A stretch of 64,000 bases of DNA from JBGTFE01 sp036403235 (GTDB lineage Bacteria; Acidobacteriota; Blastocatellia; Pyrinomonadales; Pyrinomonadaceae): assembly GCA_036403235.1 (NCBI GenBank), contig DASWRI010000048.1:62001-126000 (forward strand), in the 5' to 3' direction. This document shows, piece by piece, positions 16,109 through 25,615 of the stretch. Each line of letters starts with the position of its first letter. The stretch's first letter is position 1. The notes under the pieces were generated by a model. It made no database searches and was not told the origin of the DNA. It saw only the letters and a program-made list of their open reading frames with translations. A program made the translations under genes and the position numbers.

Positions 16109-16726
16109 ATGGCAAAGAAAAAATTCGATACAAATCCGCTCGACCCCGAGTTTCCGCAGAAAATTAAGGAAGCGCAGACGACCGCTTTGCCGCAAACGGA
16201 CGCGGCGACGCAGCGATTTTCCGAGCCGACGAAACCGGAAGAGCAGACTCAGCAGTTTAACCAGGCGAATTTCGGCGCGTATCAATCGCCCTACGACGGG
16301 CAGCAGGTTCCGGCGAATTATCAAACTTCGCGGCTGGCCGACGTCGGCCGGACGTCGAAACGCAAGGTTGCAAAAGTCGGCCTGCCGGAAAATATTATGA
16401 CGGCTCTGCCTTACCTGCCCGTCTGGCTCGGTCTCGTCGCGGGAATTTTGGAGCTCGTTTTCGTGCCGAAAAGCGAGGCGAAAGTGCGCTTTCACGCCGC
16501 GCAGGCCGCCGCCGCGCACATCGGCATTTTGATTATCTTGGCGATTCTCGACAGCGTCGACGGATTTCTCCCGTTCGGAAATATCGCTTACCGAACTTTC
16601 TGGGTCGTCTCGACCGTGATGCTGATAGTTTTTTGTGTCAAAGCGTATCAGGGAAAGCCCGTTCATATCGAATCGGTCGAAGATTTGACCGAATGGCTCG
16701 AAGACAAAATCAAACCGAAAAACTAA
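16109..16726 (+). CDS. Membrane protein with DUF4870/Tic20-like C-terminal region
   Basis: A 205-residue protein. The first 90 residues are hydrophilic, Gln/Pro-rich and disordered. The last 115 contain three hydrophobic helices: ALPYLPVWLGLVAGILELVF, HIGILIILAILDSV and TFWVVSTVMLIVF, with the conserved VRFHAAQA between the first two, a pattern seen in DUF4870/Tic20-like proteins. Function unknown. Six bases separate it from the zinc-ribbon gene, so they likely form a two-gene operon. Confidence 0.6.
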   Translation: MAKKKFDTNPLDPEFPQKIKEAQTTALPQTDAATQRFSEPTKPEEQTQQFNQANFGAYQSPYDGQQVPANYQTSRLADVGRTSKRKVAKVGLPENIMTALPYLPVWLGLVAGILELVFVPKSEAKVRFHAAQAAAAHIGILIILAILDSVDGFLPFGNIAYRTFWVVSTVMLIVFCVKAYQGKPVHIESVEDLTEWLEDKIKPKN

Positions 16727-16732
16727 AAAAAT

Positions 16733-17173
16733 ATGTATTGTTCAACCTGCGGAAAATCGGTCAACGAAAATTTGAATTACTGCAACAACTGCGGCGCGAG
16801 AATCGAGAAAGGCGCTTTGCAAATCGACAATCCATCCTCGCGCATTTTGTTTATTTCCGCGGGCTTTGTCGGCACGGCCGGTCTTTTCGGATTTGTCGTC
16901 GTCCTGAAAATTCTGCTCGAAAGCCATCTCGACCCGAGCGCGATGGGCATTATTTTAATCGCCTATCTGGCCACGCTTTTACTGCTTTGCCGGCTTCTGG
17001 TCGGGAACGTCCGCAAACATTCGGGCGACATCAAAATTAAGACGAGCGAGCGCGCCGAAGACGCGCCGAAACAGTTTCGCGCCGGAAACACGGCCCAGCT
17101 CGAAGAACCGAAGCAGCAGCCGATTAGCGTCACCGAGCACACGACGCGAACACTCGATAAAGTTGACTTTTAA
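16733..17173 (+). CDS. Zinc-ribbon membrane protein
   Basis: A 146-residue protein. The N-terminus MYCSTCGKSVNENLNYCNNCGARI is a zinc ribbon with two CxxC pairs. Two hydrophobic helices follow (about 40-65 and 73-95), then a charged C-terminal tail. Such proteins are common but functionally undefined; the ribbon would face the cytoplasm. Co-directional with the preceding membrane protein gene. Confidence 0.65.
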   Translation: MYCSTCGKSVNENLNYCNNCGARIEKGALQIDNPSSRILFISAGFVGTAGLFGFVVVLKILLESHLDPSAMGIILIAYLATLLLLCRLLVGNVRKHSGDIKIKTSERAEDAPKQFRAGNTAQLEEPKQQPISVTEHTTRTLDKVDF

Positions 17174-17203
17174 ATATAATTCAGACAATTGAATAATATC
17201 GAC

Positions 17204-17233
17204 AAAGCCGAAATGCCTCCGGCATTTCGCTTT
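17204..17233. terminator. Hairpin between convergent genes
   Basis: GAAATGCC and GGCATTTC with a 3-nt loop, extended by AAAGC/GCTTT. It lies between the zinc-ribbon gene and the convergent MFS gene. The U-tract is short, so terminator strength is uncertain. Confidence 0.55.
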
Positions 17234-17251
17234 GCAGGCGTCCGTAGAAAC

Positions 17252-18589
17252 TCAATCAATCAACGTGCGGTCTTTTGTTTCTATCACAAAAGGCAAGGTC
17301 AGCAAACCGATTACCGGAACGAAACCGACCCAGAAAAGAACGCTCATCGCGCTGTCCAAAGCGTTCGCGCCGCGCGCCGCGATGCTTCCGACGAGAAACG
17401 GCCCGGCGGCGGCGATTAATCTTCCGACATTATATGTAAAGCCTGCGCCCGTTCCGCGCAGTCTGGTCGGAAAAAGCTCGGGCAGATAATACGTGAAGCT
17501 GCCGAAGACGCCGAACACGGTCAGGCCAATCGGAAAATACATATAAAGACGCTGGTGCGGCTCCAGATTTAATTTGAACGCCGCCATAATCGCCGCCGCC
17601 GAGAGCAGATAGTAAATAAAAAACATCTTTTTGCGCCCTAAAAGCTTCGACGCGGGAATGGTCAGAAGCGTGCCGATGAGTCCGCCGAGATTAAAACAAT
17701 TTGTCGCTAATTTGACCCATTGCTGTCCGGTCGCTTCGGTCGTTGCGGCGTCTAAACCGAGCATTTGCGAATTTTGCTGCGCCAAACCTTTCGCCACCAC
17801 CGGAATAAAAGCGTTGCAGCTCCACCACATAATCAAAGCGGTAACCGCCATACAAAAGCCGCTGATGGTCAGGCGCAGATACTGCGGGCTGAAAAGCTCG
17901 GCAATTTTCGCCGTCTGCTCGCCCGCTACTTTTTTCCAGCGTTCCGGTTCTTTTACAAAAAGCCGGACGACGAAGGCGACGGCGGCCGGAATCAAGCCGC
18001 AGAGGAAAACGTAGCGCCACGAGACGGCCGGGTCGTTAAAATAAACGCCGGTGATTTGAAACGTGACGAAGGTGGCGAGAAACAAGCCCATCGGCGCGGA
18101 CGTGTAGAGCAGCGCGCCGGCTTCGACGCGGCGTTTTTCCGGCACGACTTCCGCGACCATCGCCGCGCCCGCCGCCCATTCGCCACCGATTCCGAGACTC
18201 GCGACAATCCGGCAAATCATCAAAATCCAGATGTTCGGCGCAAAGGCGCAGCACGCGGTTCCAATCGAATAAAGCAGCATCGTCAGCAAAAGCGTCCGCG
18301 TGCGCCCGATTTTGTCGGCCACCTTTCCGAAAATCACGCCGCCCGCCGCCCAGCCGATGAGCAGAACGGACGTTAAAATTCCCGTCCACTGGAGCGTCGC
18401 CGCTTTCGCTGCGGGCGAGCCGATAGTCAAACCGAGCAGCGTCGGCACACAGTTCGGCGCGACGTAATTAAACAACAAGCCGTCGAAAACGTCGAAACCC
18501 CAGCCGAGCCACGCGGCAAAAATGACCGTCCACTGATACGCGTTCATATCAAGCAGCGTCCAATGCGATTGCTTAGAAATCGAATCCAT
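17252..18589 (-). CDS. MFS transporter (metabolite:H+ symporter type)
   Basis: A 445-residue, twelve-helix major facilitator. ATG 18589 is chosen over an upstream TTG in the same frame. The start MNAYQWTVIFAAWLGWGFDVFD resembles aromatic-acid or sugar-acid symporters. Motif A appears as GKVADKIGRTRTLL, and RIVASLGIGGEWAAGAAMVAE is the helix-4 motif. Substrate is unknown. It is monocistronic. No clear Shine-Dalgarno. Confidence 0.82.
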   Translation of the reverse strand: MDSISKQSHWTLLDMNAYQWTVIFAAWLGWGFDVFDGLLFNYVAPNCVPTLLGLTIGSPAAKAATLQWTGILTSVLLIGWAAGGVIFGKVADKIGRTRTLLLTMLLYSIGTACCAFAPNIWILMICRIVASLGIGGEWAAGAAMVAEVVPEKRRVEAGALLYTSAPMGLFLATFVTFQITGVYFNDPAVSWRYVFLCGLIPAAVAFVVRLFVKEPERWKKVAGEQTAKIAELFSPQYLRLTISGFCMAVTALIMWWSCNAFIPVVAKGLAQQNSQMLGLDAATTEATGQQWVKLATNCFNLGGLIGTLLTIPASKLLGRKKMFFIYYLLSAAAIMAAFKLNLEPHQRLYMYFPIGLTVFGVFGSFTYYLPELFPTRLRGTGAGFTYNVGRLIAAAGPFLVGSIAARGANALDSAMSVLFWVGFVPVIGLLTLPFVIETKDRTLID

Positions 18590-18672
18590 ATATTTTTTGG
18601 TTAAAGACTGAAAGCAGAACAAATTTACGACATTTTAGGTGGAAACGGCAAATAAAATTTAATCATCGATGC

Positions 18673-18736
18673 GCGCCGATAAATACAGATTAAAAAAATC
18701 AATTTTAGCTGTGCGAATCTGCGCCCGTCTGTGGTT
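18673..18736. repeat. Degenerate inverted repeat, GATAAA/CAGAT word family (R22)
   Basis: Words CGCCGATAAATACAGATT on the left and AATCTGCGCCCGTCTGTGGT on the right, imperfectly complementary. It resembles the inner part of R10 and ends 10 nt before the thioesterase ATG. Confidence 0.4.
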
Positions 18737-18746
18737 AAATTTTTGT

Positions 18747-19220
18747 ATGAGCAGCGAAAAATCTCTACAGGAAACTTACGCGCCGAACGGAATTTGTTTC
18801 GGCTGCGGCGTGGCCAATGAAAAGGGTTTGCGAATCAGGAGCTTTCCGTCGAAAACGGACGACGATGTAATCGCCGAGTGGCACGCCGAGCCGCATCATC
18901 AGGCGTTTCCCGGAATGCTCAACGGCGGCATCATCGGCGCGCTGCTCGATTGTCATTCAAACTGGACGGCCGCATATTTTTTGATGAAACGAAGCGGAAA
19001 ATCAGCGCCCGACTGCACCGTGACGGCAAATTATTCGATAAAATTAAAGCGCCCGACGCCGTTCGACGCGACGATTTATTTGAAAGCCCGAGTTGTCGAA
19101 TCGACCGAAACGAGCGCGACGGTCGAAGCCGAATTGATAGCCAACGATAAAGTTTGCGCGACCTGTAAAGGATTGTTCGTCGCCGTCAAAGAAGGCCACC
19201 CGGCCTATCATCGATGGTGA
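18747..19220 (+). CDS. PaaI-like hotdog-fold thioesterase
   Basis: A 157-residue protein starting at MSSEKSLQETYAP. The hotdog signature is present: HHQAFPGMLNGGIIGALLDCHS, with a helix flanked by strands, followed by VTANYSIKLKRPTP and VEAELIANDKVCATCKGLFV. The family hydrolyses acyl-CoA thioesters. The N-terminal ICFGCG and the later CATCKG are extra cysteines typical of a subgroup. Substrate unknown. Convergent with the TonB receptor gene. Confidence 0.82.
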   Translation: MSSEKSLQETYAPNGICFGCGVANEKGLRIRSFPSKTDDDVIAEWHAEPHHQAFPGMLNGGIIGALLDCHSNWTAAYFLMKRSGKSAPDCTVTANYSIKLKRPTPFDATIYLKARVVESTETSATVEAELIANDKVCATCKGLFVAVKEGHPAYHRW

Positions 19221-19230
19221 AAGAAGATTA

Positions 19231-19282
19231 ACCACAGAGACACAGAGAAAATAAAAAATAAAAATCTCTGTGTCTCTGTGGT
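19231..19282. repeat. Perfect inverted repeat, CACAGAGA family (R8)
   Basis: Arms ACCACAGAGACACAGAGA (19231-19248) and its exact complement (19265-19282), 18 bp, with a 16-nt AT-only loop. It lies between convergent genes. The arm is a tandem of CACAGAGA. Same family as R10, R12, R14 and R15. Confidence 0.85.
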
Positions 19283-19296
19283 GAAATCCTTCCGAT

Positions 19297-21771
19297 TTAG
19301 AAGATTTCCCAAGTCGTGCCGATAACGAGCGAGCGGCCTTTGGCGGGCGCGAAAACGAACTGCTCAAAATAATAACGATTGAATAAATTCGTCACGCCGG
19401 CGTTAAAGCTCAGGCGATAACGCTCGCGCCGGAAATTGTAGCCGCCGCGAATGTCGCTGACGGCAAAGCCCGGTTCGGCGCCGCCGTTGGTCTGGAAAAA
19501 CGCGGGCGAAAGTCGTTCCTGTTTGCCGACGACGCGCGTCGTCCATTCGACGAAATAACGACTTTGGAAATCCTGCCAGCGCAGATTGAGAACGGTTTTG
19601 AAAGGCGAGATGAAATTGAGAGGCTGGCCGGTTCCCAAATCGTCGCCGCGAAGATAAGAGAAATTTCCGCCCGGCGTCAAAAATCCGAATTTTAGTTTTA
19701 TCGGGTATTCGCCATCGGCCTCGACGCCCTGAATGCGCGCTTTGCCGATGTTGATTGTCTGGTAAACGTCAATCGGCGCGCCGCCCGCCCGAATGATTCT
19801 AATCGGCTGATTGTTGCGGTCAAAGGCGAGCGCGGTCGAGAGAAAATCGCGATAAGAGTTATTAAAATAGGTAAACGAACCCGCGAATTTCGAAGCGCTG
19901 AATTTTGCGCCGACGTCGATGTTGACGCCGCTTTCCGGTTTCAGATTCGGATTGCCGACGACAAAACCGCCGACCGAGCCGGCATCCGTGAAAAATCGCT
20001 CGAAAAGATTCGGGACGCGATACGAGCGGCCGATTCTGCCCGTCAGGCTGACGTTTCCGGTTAATTTATAGACCGCGCCGAAATCGCCGGTGACGGCGGT
20101 TTGGCTGACGTTCAAGCCTTCGGTCAACCCATTTAAGCTCAAATCTTCGATTTGCGACGCCGTCAAAGCCGGAAGCGTAAAGCCGTTGGTCGGTTTTGAA
20201 GCCGAGCGAAAATAATCGACGCGAACGCCGCCGACGAGCTTTAGTTTTTTCGTCGCTTCAAACTCGTTTTGCGCGAAAACGGCAAAGCTTCCGAAATTCG
20301 CGTCGGGAACGCTGCTCGAACGGTCTTCGCTGGTCACGAGCGTCGGCGGAAACGTCGCAAAATTCGGCGAGCGGCGCAGGATATAGCGCGCGTCGCTGTT
20401 GGCGTCGCGGAAAAAGCTCGCGCCCGCGGTCAAAAGATTTTTGTTGCCGAAAATCCAGTTGCTCTGCAAATCAAAACCGAATGATTTCGTGTCGGTGACG
20501 GTTTCGCTGAATTGATATTGACCGGGAAAAAACGGCGGCGCGGCCGGCACGTTCAAAACATTCGTGAAATTTCGTTTCTGCCGCTGATAATAAAGGCTGG
20601 CGGAAACGCGAGCCAGATTTTCGGTGAAATTCGCGCCTTCGTAGCGCGCCGAAATTTTATCGCGGTCGGAAAACGGAAAATAAGCGTTAAAAACTCCGAC
20701 CAGCGTCGGCGAGCCGATATTGGCGGCGCGGCGGCGCTCGTAATTAAATTTCAGGTTGTTGTTTTCGTTGAGAAAAAATCTGGCCGTCGCCTGCATGTTG
20801 CCGCCGTGCGACTGCGAGTTTAAGACTTCTCCGTCGGAAGCAACACCGTCAAAAGCCGCGGCGTTTTGATTGTTTCCGGTAAAATAATTATCGAATCTTT
20901 CGAGCGACTGCGTGACGCGAAAAGCGAAGAATCTATTCGAGCCGGTAATCGCCAGATTGGCGCGGCGTCCTTTTTCGCTGGAATCGAAAAATCCGTTAAA
21001 AGTCCCGCCGAAACGAAATTTTTCGTCGCGTCCGAAGCGCGCTTCTTTCGTAATAATATTAATCGTTCCGCCGAGCGCGTCCGTTCCGTAAAGCACCGAG
21101 CCCGCGCCGCGCGCGACTTCCAGAGTTTCGATTTGCTCGACCTCGACCAGACCGATTTCGATGCCCGATTGGCCGGTCGACGTGCGCGCGTTGTTGAGGC
21201 GCTCGCCGTCAACCAAAATCAAAACGCGGTTGCTCTCAAGCCCGCGAATACGCGGCCGCACCTGAAAGCCGCCTTCGTTGGTCGTCGACGTTCCGGGCAG
21301 ATTGCGAAAAACGTCGCCGATGGTCGAAAGGTTTTCGCGCTCCAGCTCCTCGCGATTCAAGACGCTTACGGGAACTGCCGTTTCGGTCGTCGCGAGCTCG
21401 GTTCGGGTCACCGTCACCGTCACGCTTTCGGAAATATTGCCGACTGATAAATTTATTTCGACGTTTTGATTGGCGCTCCCGGAAAAGGAAATTTCGCGCG
21501 ATGCGGATGAAAAACCGGCGGCTTCAGCCGTTACGCGATACTCGCCGCGCGGCAGGTTTTCGAGTCGGAAATTTCCCGCATTGTCCGTCCGAGAGACGAA
21601 TTCCGCGCCCGACGCTTTATTGCGCGCCGTAATGCGCACGCCTGCGACGGCCGCGCCGTTGGCGTCGGAAATCCGGCCGCTTAAATTTTCCTGATTAGTT
21701 TGTGAAAAGACCTGAAAAGTTAAGACCGGCAAAAAAAGAATCGTAAAAAACAATTTATAAAAAAAACTCAT
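19297..21771 (-). CDS. TonB-dependent outer-membrane receptor with carboxypeptidase-like domain
   Basis: An 824-residue protein. ATG 21771 is preceded by AAAGGGG and begins a signal peptide ending at FSQ. Residues 25-110 form a carboxypeptidase-regulatory-like domain (LSGRISDANGAAVAGVRITA). The plug follows (LNREELERENLSTIGDVFRNLPG, RIRGLESNRVLILVDGERLN, VEVARG-type box, GTDALGGTINIITK) and then a 22-strand barrel ending in an aromatic residue region (GTTWEIF). Similarity is to siderophore/vitamin B12-type receptors; the ligand is unknown. No TonB or ABC partner is adjacent. Confidence 0.9.
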   Translation of the reverse strand: MSFFYKLFFTILFLPVLTFQVFSQTNQENLSGRISDANGAAVAGVRITARNKASGAEFVSRTDNAGNFRLENLPRGEYRVTAEAAGFSSASREISFSGSANQNVEINLSVGNISESVTVTVTRTELATTETAVPVSVLNREELERENLSTIGDVFRNLPGTSTTNEGGFQVRPRIRGLESNRVLILVDGERLNNARTSTGQSGIEIGLVEVEQIETLEVARGAGSVLYGTDALGGTINIITKEARFGRDEKFRFGGTFNGFFDSSEKGRRANLAITGSNRFFAFRVTQSLERFDNYFTGNNQNAAAFDGVASDGEVLNSQSHGGNMQATARFFLNENNNLKFNYERRRAANIGSPTLVGVFNAYFPFSDRDKISARYEGANFTENLARVSASLYYQRQKRNFTNVLNVPAAPPFFPGQYQFSETVTDTKSFGFDLQSNWIFGNKNLLTAGASFFRDANSDARYILRRSPNFATFPPTLVTSEDRSSSVPDANFGSFAVFAQNEFEATKKLKLVGGVRVDYFRSASKPTNGFTLPALTASQIEDLSLNGLTEGLNVSQTAVTGDFGAVYKLTGNVSLTGRIGRSYRVPNLFERFFTDAGSVGGFVVGNPNLKPESGVNIDVGAKFSASKFAGSFTYFNNSYRDFLSTALAFDRNNQPIRIIRAGGAPIDVYQTINIGKARIQGVEADGEYPIKLKFGFLTPGGNFSYLRGDDLGTGQPLNFISPFKTVLNLRWQDFQSRYFVEWTTRVVGKQERLSPAFFQTNGGAEPGFAVSDIRGGYNFRRERYRLSFNAGVTNLFNRYYFEQFVFAPAKGRSLVIGTTWEIF

Positions 21772-21953
21772 TAAATAAACCCCTTTGTAAACTCCGAAAT
21801 TATGCTGAAAAATCCGTTTCGCGCTCGAAAGCAAACTCAAGAAATCAGACGAATCCGGATTAAATTCAGTCTATAAAGTCGCGTCTAATATAAATATCGA
21901 CGAAGTTATTAAAACGACTTATCTGAAATGTAACTTTGGCTTACGAGAAAAAA

Positions 21954-22532
21954 TCAGGAAACGAAAAAGCGTTTCAGCTGGTTTTCGAATTCGGATTTTA
22001 AGCCCAACCTATCGAGCCATAATTCCTGCTCTCGTTTGAGCTCCGGCAGGTAGACGACGTCCGAAAGCGCGTAGTTGACGAGCGCGGGCGTCCAGACGCC
22101 GTTCCAGTTTCGGGTAAAGGCCGAGCGGTGAGATTTTTCTAAATCGACGGCGAAATAGCGGTAGAGCGTTTCGGCCAGAGAGGCGGACTGGTCGGCGCCG
22201 CGCGTCAAAACTTTTTCCGCAATCATCGTGCAAAAGACGTTTTGCACGTGATAGCCGTTTTCGCGCAAAAATTCCAAATCGAATCGGGCGTTATGAAAAA
22301 TTTTTGTAGTCGCAGAATTTTCCAGAAGCGAGGCCAATCGTCCGAGCGCGACGCCCTCGCTGATTGGCACTAAAACCGAAAAATCGCCGTCGGAAAATTG
22401 TACGGAAAACAATTTTCCGTGACGCGCGCTCAAAGATGAAGTTTCCGTATCGCAGCCGAGAACGGCCGAGGCGGAAAGTTTACGATAGGCCGTTTCGATT
22501 TCGGCATTGGTGCGGGCGACAAGTATTTTCAC
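21954..22532 (-). CDS. RNase D-like DEDDy 3'-5' exonuclease
   Basis: A 192-residue single exonuclease domain starting at GTG 22532. Motif I is LGCDTETSSL, motif II is FHNARFDLEFLRENG, and motif III is YALSDVVYLPEL with the Tyr of DEDDy enzymes. It lacks the HRDC domains of true RNase D, so it is a minimal exonuclease, perhaps acting on structured RNA or DNA ends. Divergent from the YceH gene. Confidence 0.83.
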   Translation of the reverse strand: MKILVARTNAEIETAYRKLSASAVLGCDTETSSLSARHGKLFSVQFSDGDFSVLVPISEGVALGRLASLLENSATTKIFHNARFDLEFLRENGYHVQNVFCTMIAEKVLTRGADQSASLAETLYRYFAVDLEKSHRSAFTRNWNGVWTPALVNYALSDVVYLPELKREQELWLDRLGLKSEFENQLKRFFVS

Positions 22533-22594
22533 ACTTCAAATTGTAAATCAACGAGCATTTGCGTGGAAAATGTATTAAGCTGTTCAAGGAATTT

Positions 22595-23242
22595 ATGTCT
22601 GAGAATTTAACCGAAACGGAAGCCCGCATCGTCGGCGCATTAGTCGAAAAACAACTGACGACTCCCGAATATTATCCTTTGACGCTGAATGCTCTCGTCG
22701 CCGCGTGCAACCAGAAAACAAACCGCGAGCCGGTCACGTCCTACACCGAAGAAACAGTCACAGGCGCGCTGGAAAATCTGCGCGATAAAAATCTCGTCTA
22801 CGTTTTTTACGGCAGCACCTCGCGCGTGCCGAAATACAAACACATGATGCCCGACGTTTACGAGCTTGAGTCTTCGGAAGTCGCCGTCATCTGCGTTTTA
22901 TTATTGAGAGGCGCGCAAACCCTGGGCGAGCTGCGCGAGCGAACCGGCCGGCTTTACGAATTCTCAGGCCTCGGCGAAGTCAATGAAACTCTGGACAATT
23001 TGATGCGCCGCGACGAGCCGCTCGTCGTCAAACTGGAGCGCCAGCCCGGACAAAAAGAAGCGCGTTTCGCCCATCTTCTTTCGGGCGCAGTGACGAGTTA
23101 CACGCCGCCCGAAAAATCTCATACGGTTTCTCATGCGGGCACCGAGCGAATCGAAAATCTCGAACGCGAGCTGGAAAATTTGCGAAACGAATTTAATTTG
23201 TTCCGCGAATCGTTTGAAGACTTTAAAAAGCAGTTTGATTAA
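22595..23242 (+). CDS. YceH/DUF480 family protein
   Basis: A 215-residue protein. AAGGA lies 7 nt before ATG 22595, which gives the family N-terminus LTETEARIVGALVEKQLTTPEYYPL. Two winged-helix domains are expected (CNQKTNREPVTSYTEETV and AVICVLLLRGAQTLGELRERT). A C-terminal coiled coil (about 180-215) is visible. The family is broadly conserved but its function is unclear; DNA binding is inferred from the fold. Confidence 0.85.
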   Translation: MSENLTETEARIVGALVEKQLTTPEYYPLTLNALVAACNQKTNREPVTSYTEETVTGALENLRDKNLVYVFYGSTSRVPKYKHMMPDVYELESSEVAVICVLLLRGAQTLGELRERTGRLYEFSGLGEVNETLDNLMRRDEPLVVKLERQPGQKEARFAHLLSGAVTSYTPPEKSHTVSHAGTERIENLERELENLRNEFNLFRESFEDFKKQFD

Positions 23243-24918
23243 TACAATTTCACGTCAATCGTAAAATTCTTTGTCGCCGCAGTCGACAAATTCTGGCTGT
23301 CCTGCGCCGTCATCGTAAAATTCCAGACGCCTTTCAGCGCGGCTTTCCCGTGAATTTTTCCGGTCATCTGGTCGAGATACATTCCCGGCGGCAAAGCGCC
23401 CGACGACACGCTCCAGACAAAATTTCCCGAGCCGCCCGCCGCCTGCAAAGTCTGATTGTAAAATCTTCCGCGCAGACCGTTCGGCAAAGCATTGGTCGTA
23501 ATCTGCAAAGGTGCGCTGCCGAATTCATACGCGCCGATGTCGAGCGCGCCGTTCGCGGGGCGCGCTTCGCCCGTCTGATGCCGGACGTATTGGCGAATGA
23601 CGTTGTTGTCCGGCAGCACATTTGAATTTAGAGAAGTTCCGGCATTGACGGCCGCCGAGGTCGAAACGAGACGAAAATCCTGCGCCGCTTCATTCGCAAA
23701 CCCGGGCGATGTTCCCGAGATTGAAGTTCCGTCGTTGCTGACCGTTCCGGTCGCCGTCCCGTGCGAAACGCGCCAGTTCGGTTTGAGCCAGTTGTGCGAA
23801 ATCGAAAGAGCGCCCGTGTCGTCGAGCATCGCTAAATTTGCGCCGCCCGCCGTCACATAAAAAATGTTGTTGCGCGCGTCGCACGTTTCCTCGTTGGTCG
23901 AAAGACGAAAAAGCGTCGTGTTTCCCGCTCGCGTTGAAATTATCGTGTTGTTGTAAAAATAAAGCGTTCCCTTGCGGTAAGTGGTCGCGTCGCTGCCGTC
24001 GCCGCCGTAATGCGTGATTTGCGAATTTCCCGCGCCGTCCGGCTCTATCAAAATGTTTCCGTAAACGAAAGTTTTGCGATATTCGGGCGCGTTGCGAATC
24101 TGGACGCTGTCTTCGCCTTCGACGAGGTCGAGCTGGCGGTTTCCGTTTTCAATCCAGTTGTAGCGGACGACTGTTCCCGCCGAACGGTCTTTCAAAGCGT
24201 TGCCGTTTGCGCCCGCCCGCAGCGCGCCGAAACGGTTGTATTGAAAAATTATGCCGATTGCCGCCGTGTAATTATTGTGCTGGAACGCGCTGCCGACGAT
24301 GCCGTTGCCGAAAATATAATTGCCTTCGACGAGAATGTTTCGGGAAACCGTTTCGTCCGAAGACGCGACAAAAAAGCCGTTCGCGCTGTCGTGAATAATG
24401 CAGTTGCGGACTGTGATGTTTTCGCCCTTTTCGACATAAATCGAAGAAGCCGCGCTCGAATAAGTTTGTGTCGTGCCGGTGCGGTCGGTAAATTGATAAT
24501 CCGGGTGCGCGCTCCGAATATCCAGATTTTCGATGGTGATGTATTGCGGCATCGTATCCGCCGGGACGTTTGCGCCGCCGATTTTTATCACGCCGCGTAC
24601 TTCGCTCCAAAAGTTCAAATTTGAAGGCGTCGTCGCGCCGCTGCCGTCAATCACGGGCAAATCGCCGCTTGCGTTCGGAACGCCGCGAACCGTAATCGGC
24701 GCGGCCTGCGTTCCCTGCCGGCAAATCACCCATTTTTCCTTGTAGGCGGTCGCGCGCCAGTAAATCAAAACCGTATCGCCCGGCTGCAATGTCGCCCACG
24801 GAACTTGCGAAATCGTTTGCAAAGGTTGATTCGGCCCGACTTCGTAAATCGCGGCCGCCGCGCTGACGGACGCGAAAATAATCGCCACAAACGCTGACAG
24901 GAAAATCTGCTTTTTCAT
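23239..24918 (-). CDS. Secreted right-handed parallel beta-helix protein
   Basis: A 559-residue protein with signal peptide MKKQIFLSAFVAIIFASVSAAAA. Residues 60-400 show repeated strand-turn units (ITIENLDI, ITVRNCIIHDS, ILVEGNYIFGN, TVVRYNWIENG, LYFYNNTII) typical of parallel beta-helix polysaccharide lyases and the NosD/chondroitinase-B group. Residues 470-559 form a putative-Ig (He_PIG) domain: GLRGRFYNQTLQAAGGSGNF, LPPGMYLDQMTGKI. It probably binds or degrades a polysaccharide; the catalytic residues cannot be assigned. Its stop overlaps the YceH 3' end by 4 bp. Confidence 0.75.
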   Translation of the reverse strand: MKKQIFLSAFVAIIFASVSAAAAIYEVGPNQPLQTISQVPWATLQPGDTVLIYWRATAYKEKWVICRQGTQAAPITVRGVPNASGDLPVIDGSGATTPSNLNFWSEVRGVIKIGGANVPADTMPQYITIENLDIRSAHPDYQFTDRTGTTQTYSSAASSIYVEKGENITVRNCIIHDSANGFFVASSDETVSRNILVEGNYIFGNGIVGSAFQHNNYTAAIGIIFQYNRFGALRAGANGNALKDRSAGTVVRYNWIENGNRQLDLVEGEDSVQIRNAPEYRKTFVYGNILIEPDGAGNSQITHYGGDGSDATTYRKGTLYFYNNTIISTRAGNTTLFRLSTNEETCDARNNIFYVTAGGANLAMLDDTGALSISHNWLKPNWRVSHGTATGTVSNDGTSISGTSPGFANEAAQDFRLVSTSAAVNAGTSLNSNVLPDNNVIRQYVRHQTGEARPANGALDIGAYEFGSAPLQITTNALPNGLRGRFYNQTLQAAGGSGNFVWSVSSGALPPGMYLDQMTGKIHGKAALKGVWNFTMTAQDSQNLSTAATKNFTIDVKLY

Positions 24919-25220
24919 TTTATTTATTCCAATTCGATTAGGGATTCAGGAAGCTCTTTCCGTGAGAGATTATCGGCAGGCTGAATAAAAAGTTGTTTTT
25001 TAAAATACAATATTCATTTTTTAATTTTATCACGCCGTTTTGACGCGCGTCTATAAAAATAATCGGAAGAAAATTAACCGCAGAGGACACGGAGAGCACA
25101 GAGGAAATTAAAACAAGGTGGACTTCGATTTTCAGGATAAATTGTTTTTTCTAATCTGCGTTATCAGCGTTTATCTGCGGTATTTACACAGTAAAAAATT
25201 GACCTCGAAAAAGACAATTA
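24919..25220. other. Intergenic region with degenerate repeat
   Basis: Holds the promoter region of the beta-helix gene and repeat R9 (25077-25181). No gene or RNA recognised. Confidence 0.5.
25077..25181. repeat. Degenerate mixed-family inverted repeat (R9)
   Basis: ACCGCAGA (25077-25084) faces TCTGCGGT (25174-25181). The left side continues with CAGAGGACACGGAGAGCACAG words (CACAGAG family) and the right with AATCTGCG/TTATCTGCG words, so the two halves come from different families. Confidence 0.5.
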
Positions 25221-25604
25221 TTAGAATTTTTTAGCCAGCCAGACGCCCGCCAGAACGCCAACAAAGCCGAGCAGGACGCTGAGGAAAAGATATAAAAAAG
25301 CGGTCGGAAAAAACTTTTCGCGAACGAGCGTGAAAATTTCCATCTCAAAAGTCGAAAAGGTCGTGTATGCGCCCAGAAAACCGACTATCACGGCAAAGCG
25401 CAGATTTTCGCTCGTTTGAAAACGGTCGGCGAAAAGCGTGAGCAGAAAGCCGATAAGAAACGAGCCCGTCACGTTTATAAAAAATGTCGGAAAAGGAAAT
25501 CTTTCAAACAAAGCGGCGAGCGGCGAAACGTTGATTAAATAACGCACGACCGCGCCGAGCGCGCCGCCTGCCGCAATCCACAAAATACGGGCGAAAGTTT
25601 CCAT
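25221..25604 (-). CDS. crcB: Fluoride exporter CrcB/Fluc
   Basis: A 127-residue four-helix membrane protein. Family marks are GGALGAVVRYLIN near residue 13, FFINVTGSFLIGF, and the pore motif VGFLGAYTTFSTFEME. Fluc proteins are dual-topology dimeric fluoride channels that protect against cytoplasmic fluoride. No fluoride riboswitch motif was seen in the leader; instead repeat R10 lies 11 nt before the start and no Shine-Dalgarno is present. Confidence 0.93.
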   Translation of the reverse strand: METFARILWIAAGGALGAVVRYLINVSPLAALFERFPFPTFFINVTGSFLIGFLLTLFADRFQTSENLRFAVIVGFLGAYTTFSTFEMEIFTLVREKFFPTAFLYLFLSVLLGFVGVLAGVWLAKKF

Positions 25605-25615
25605 TAATTATTTTT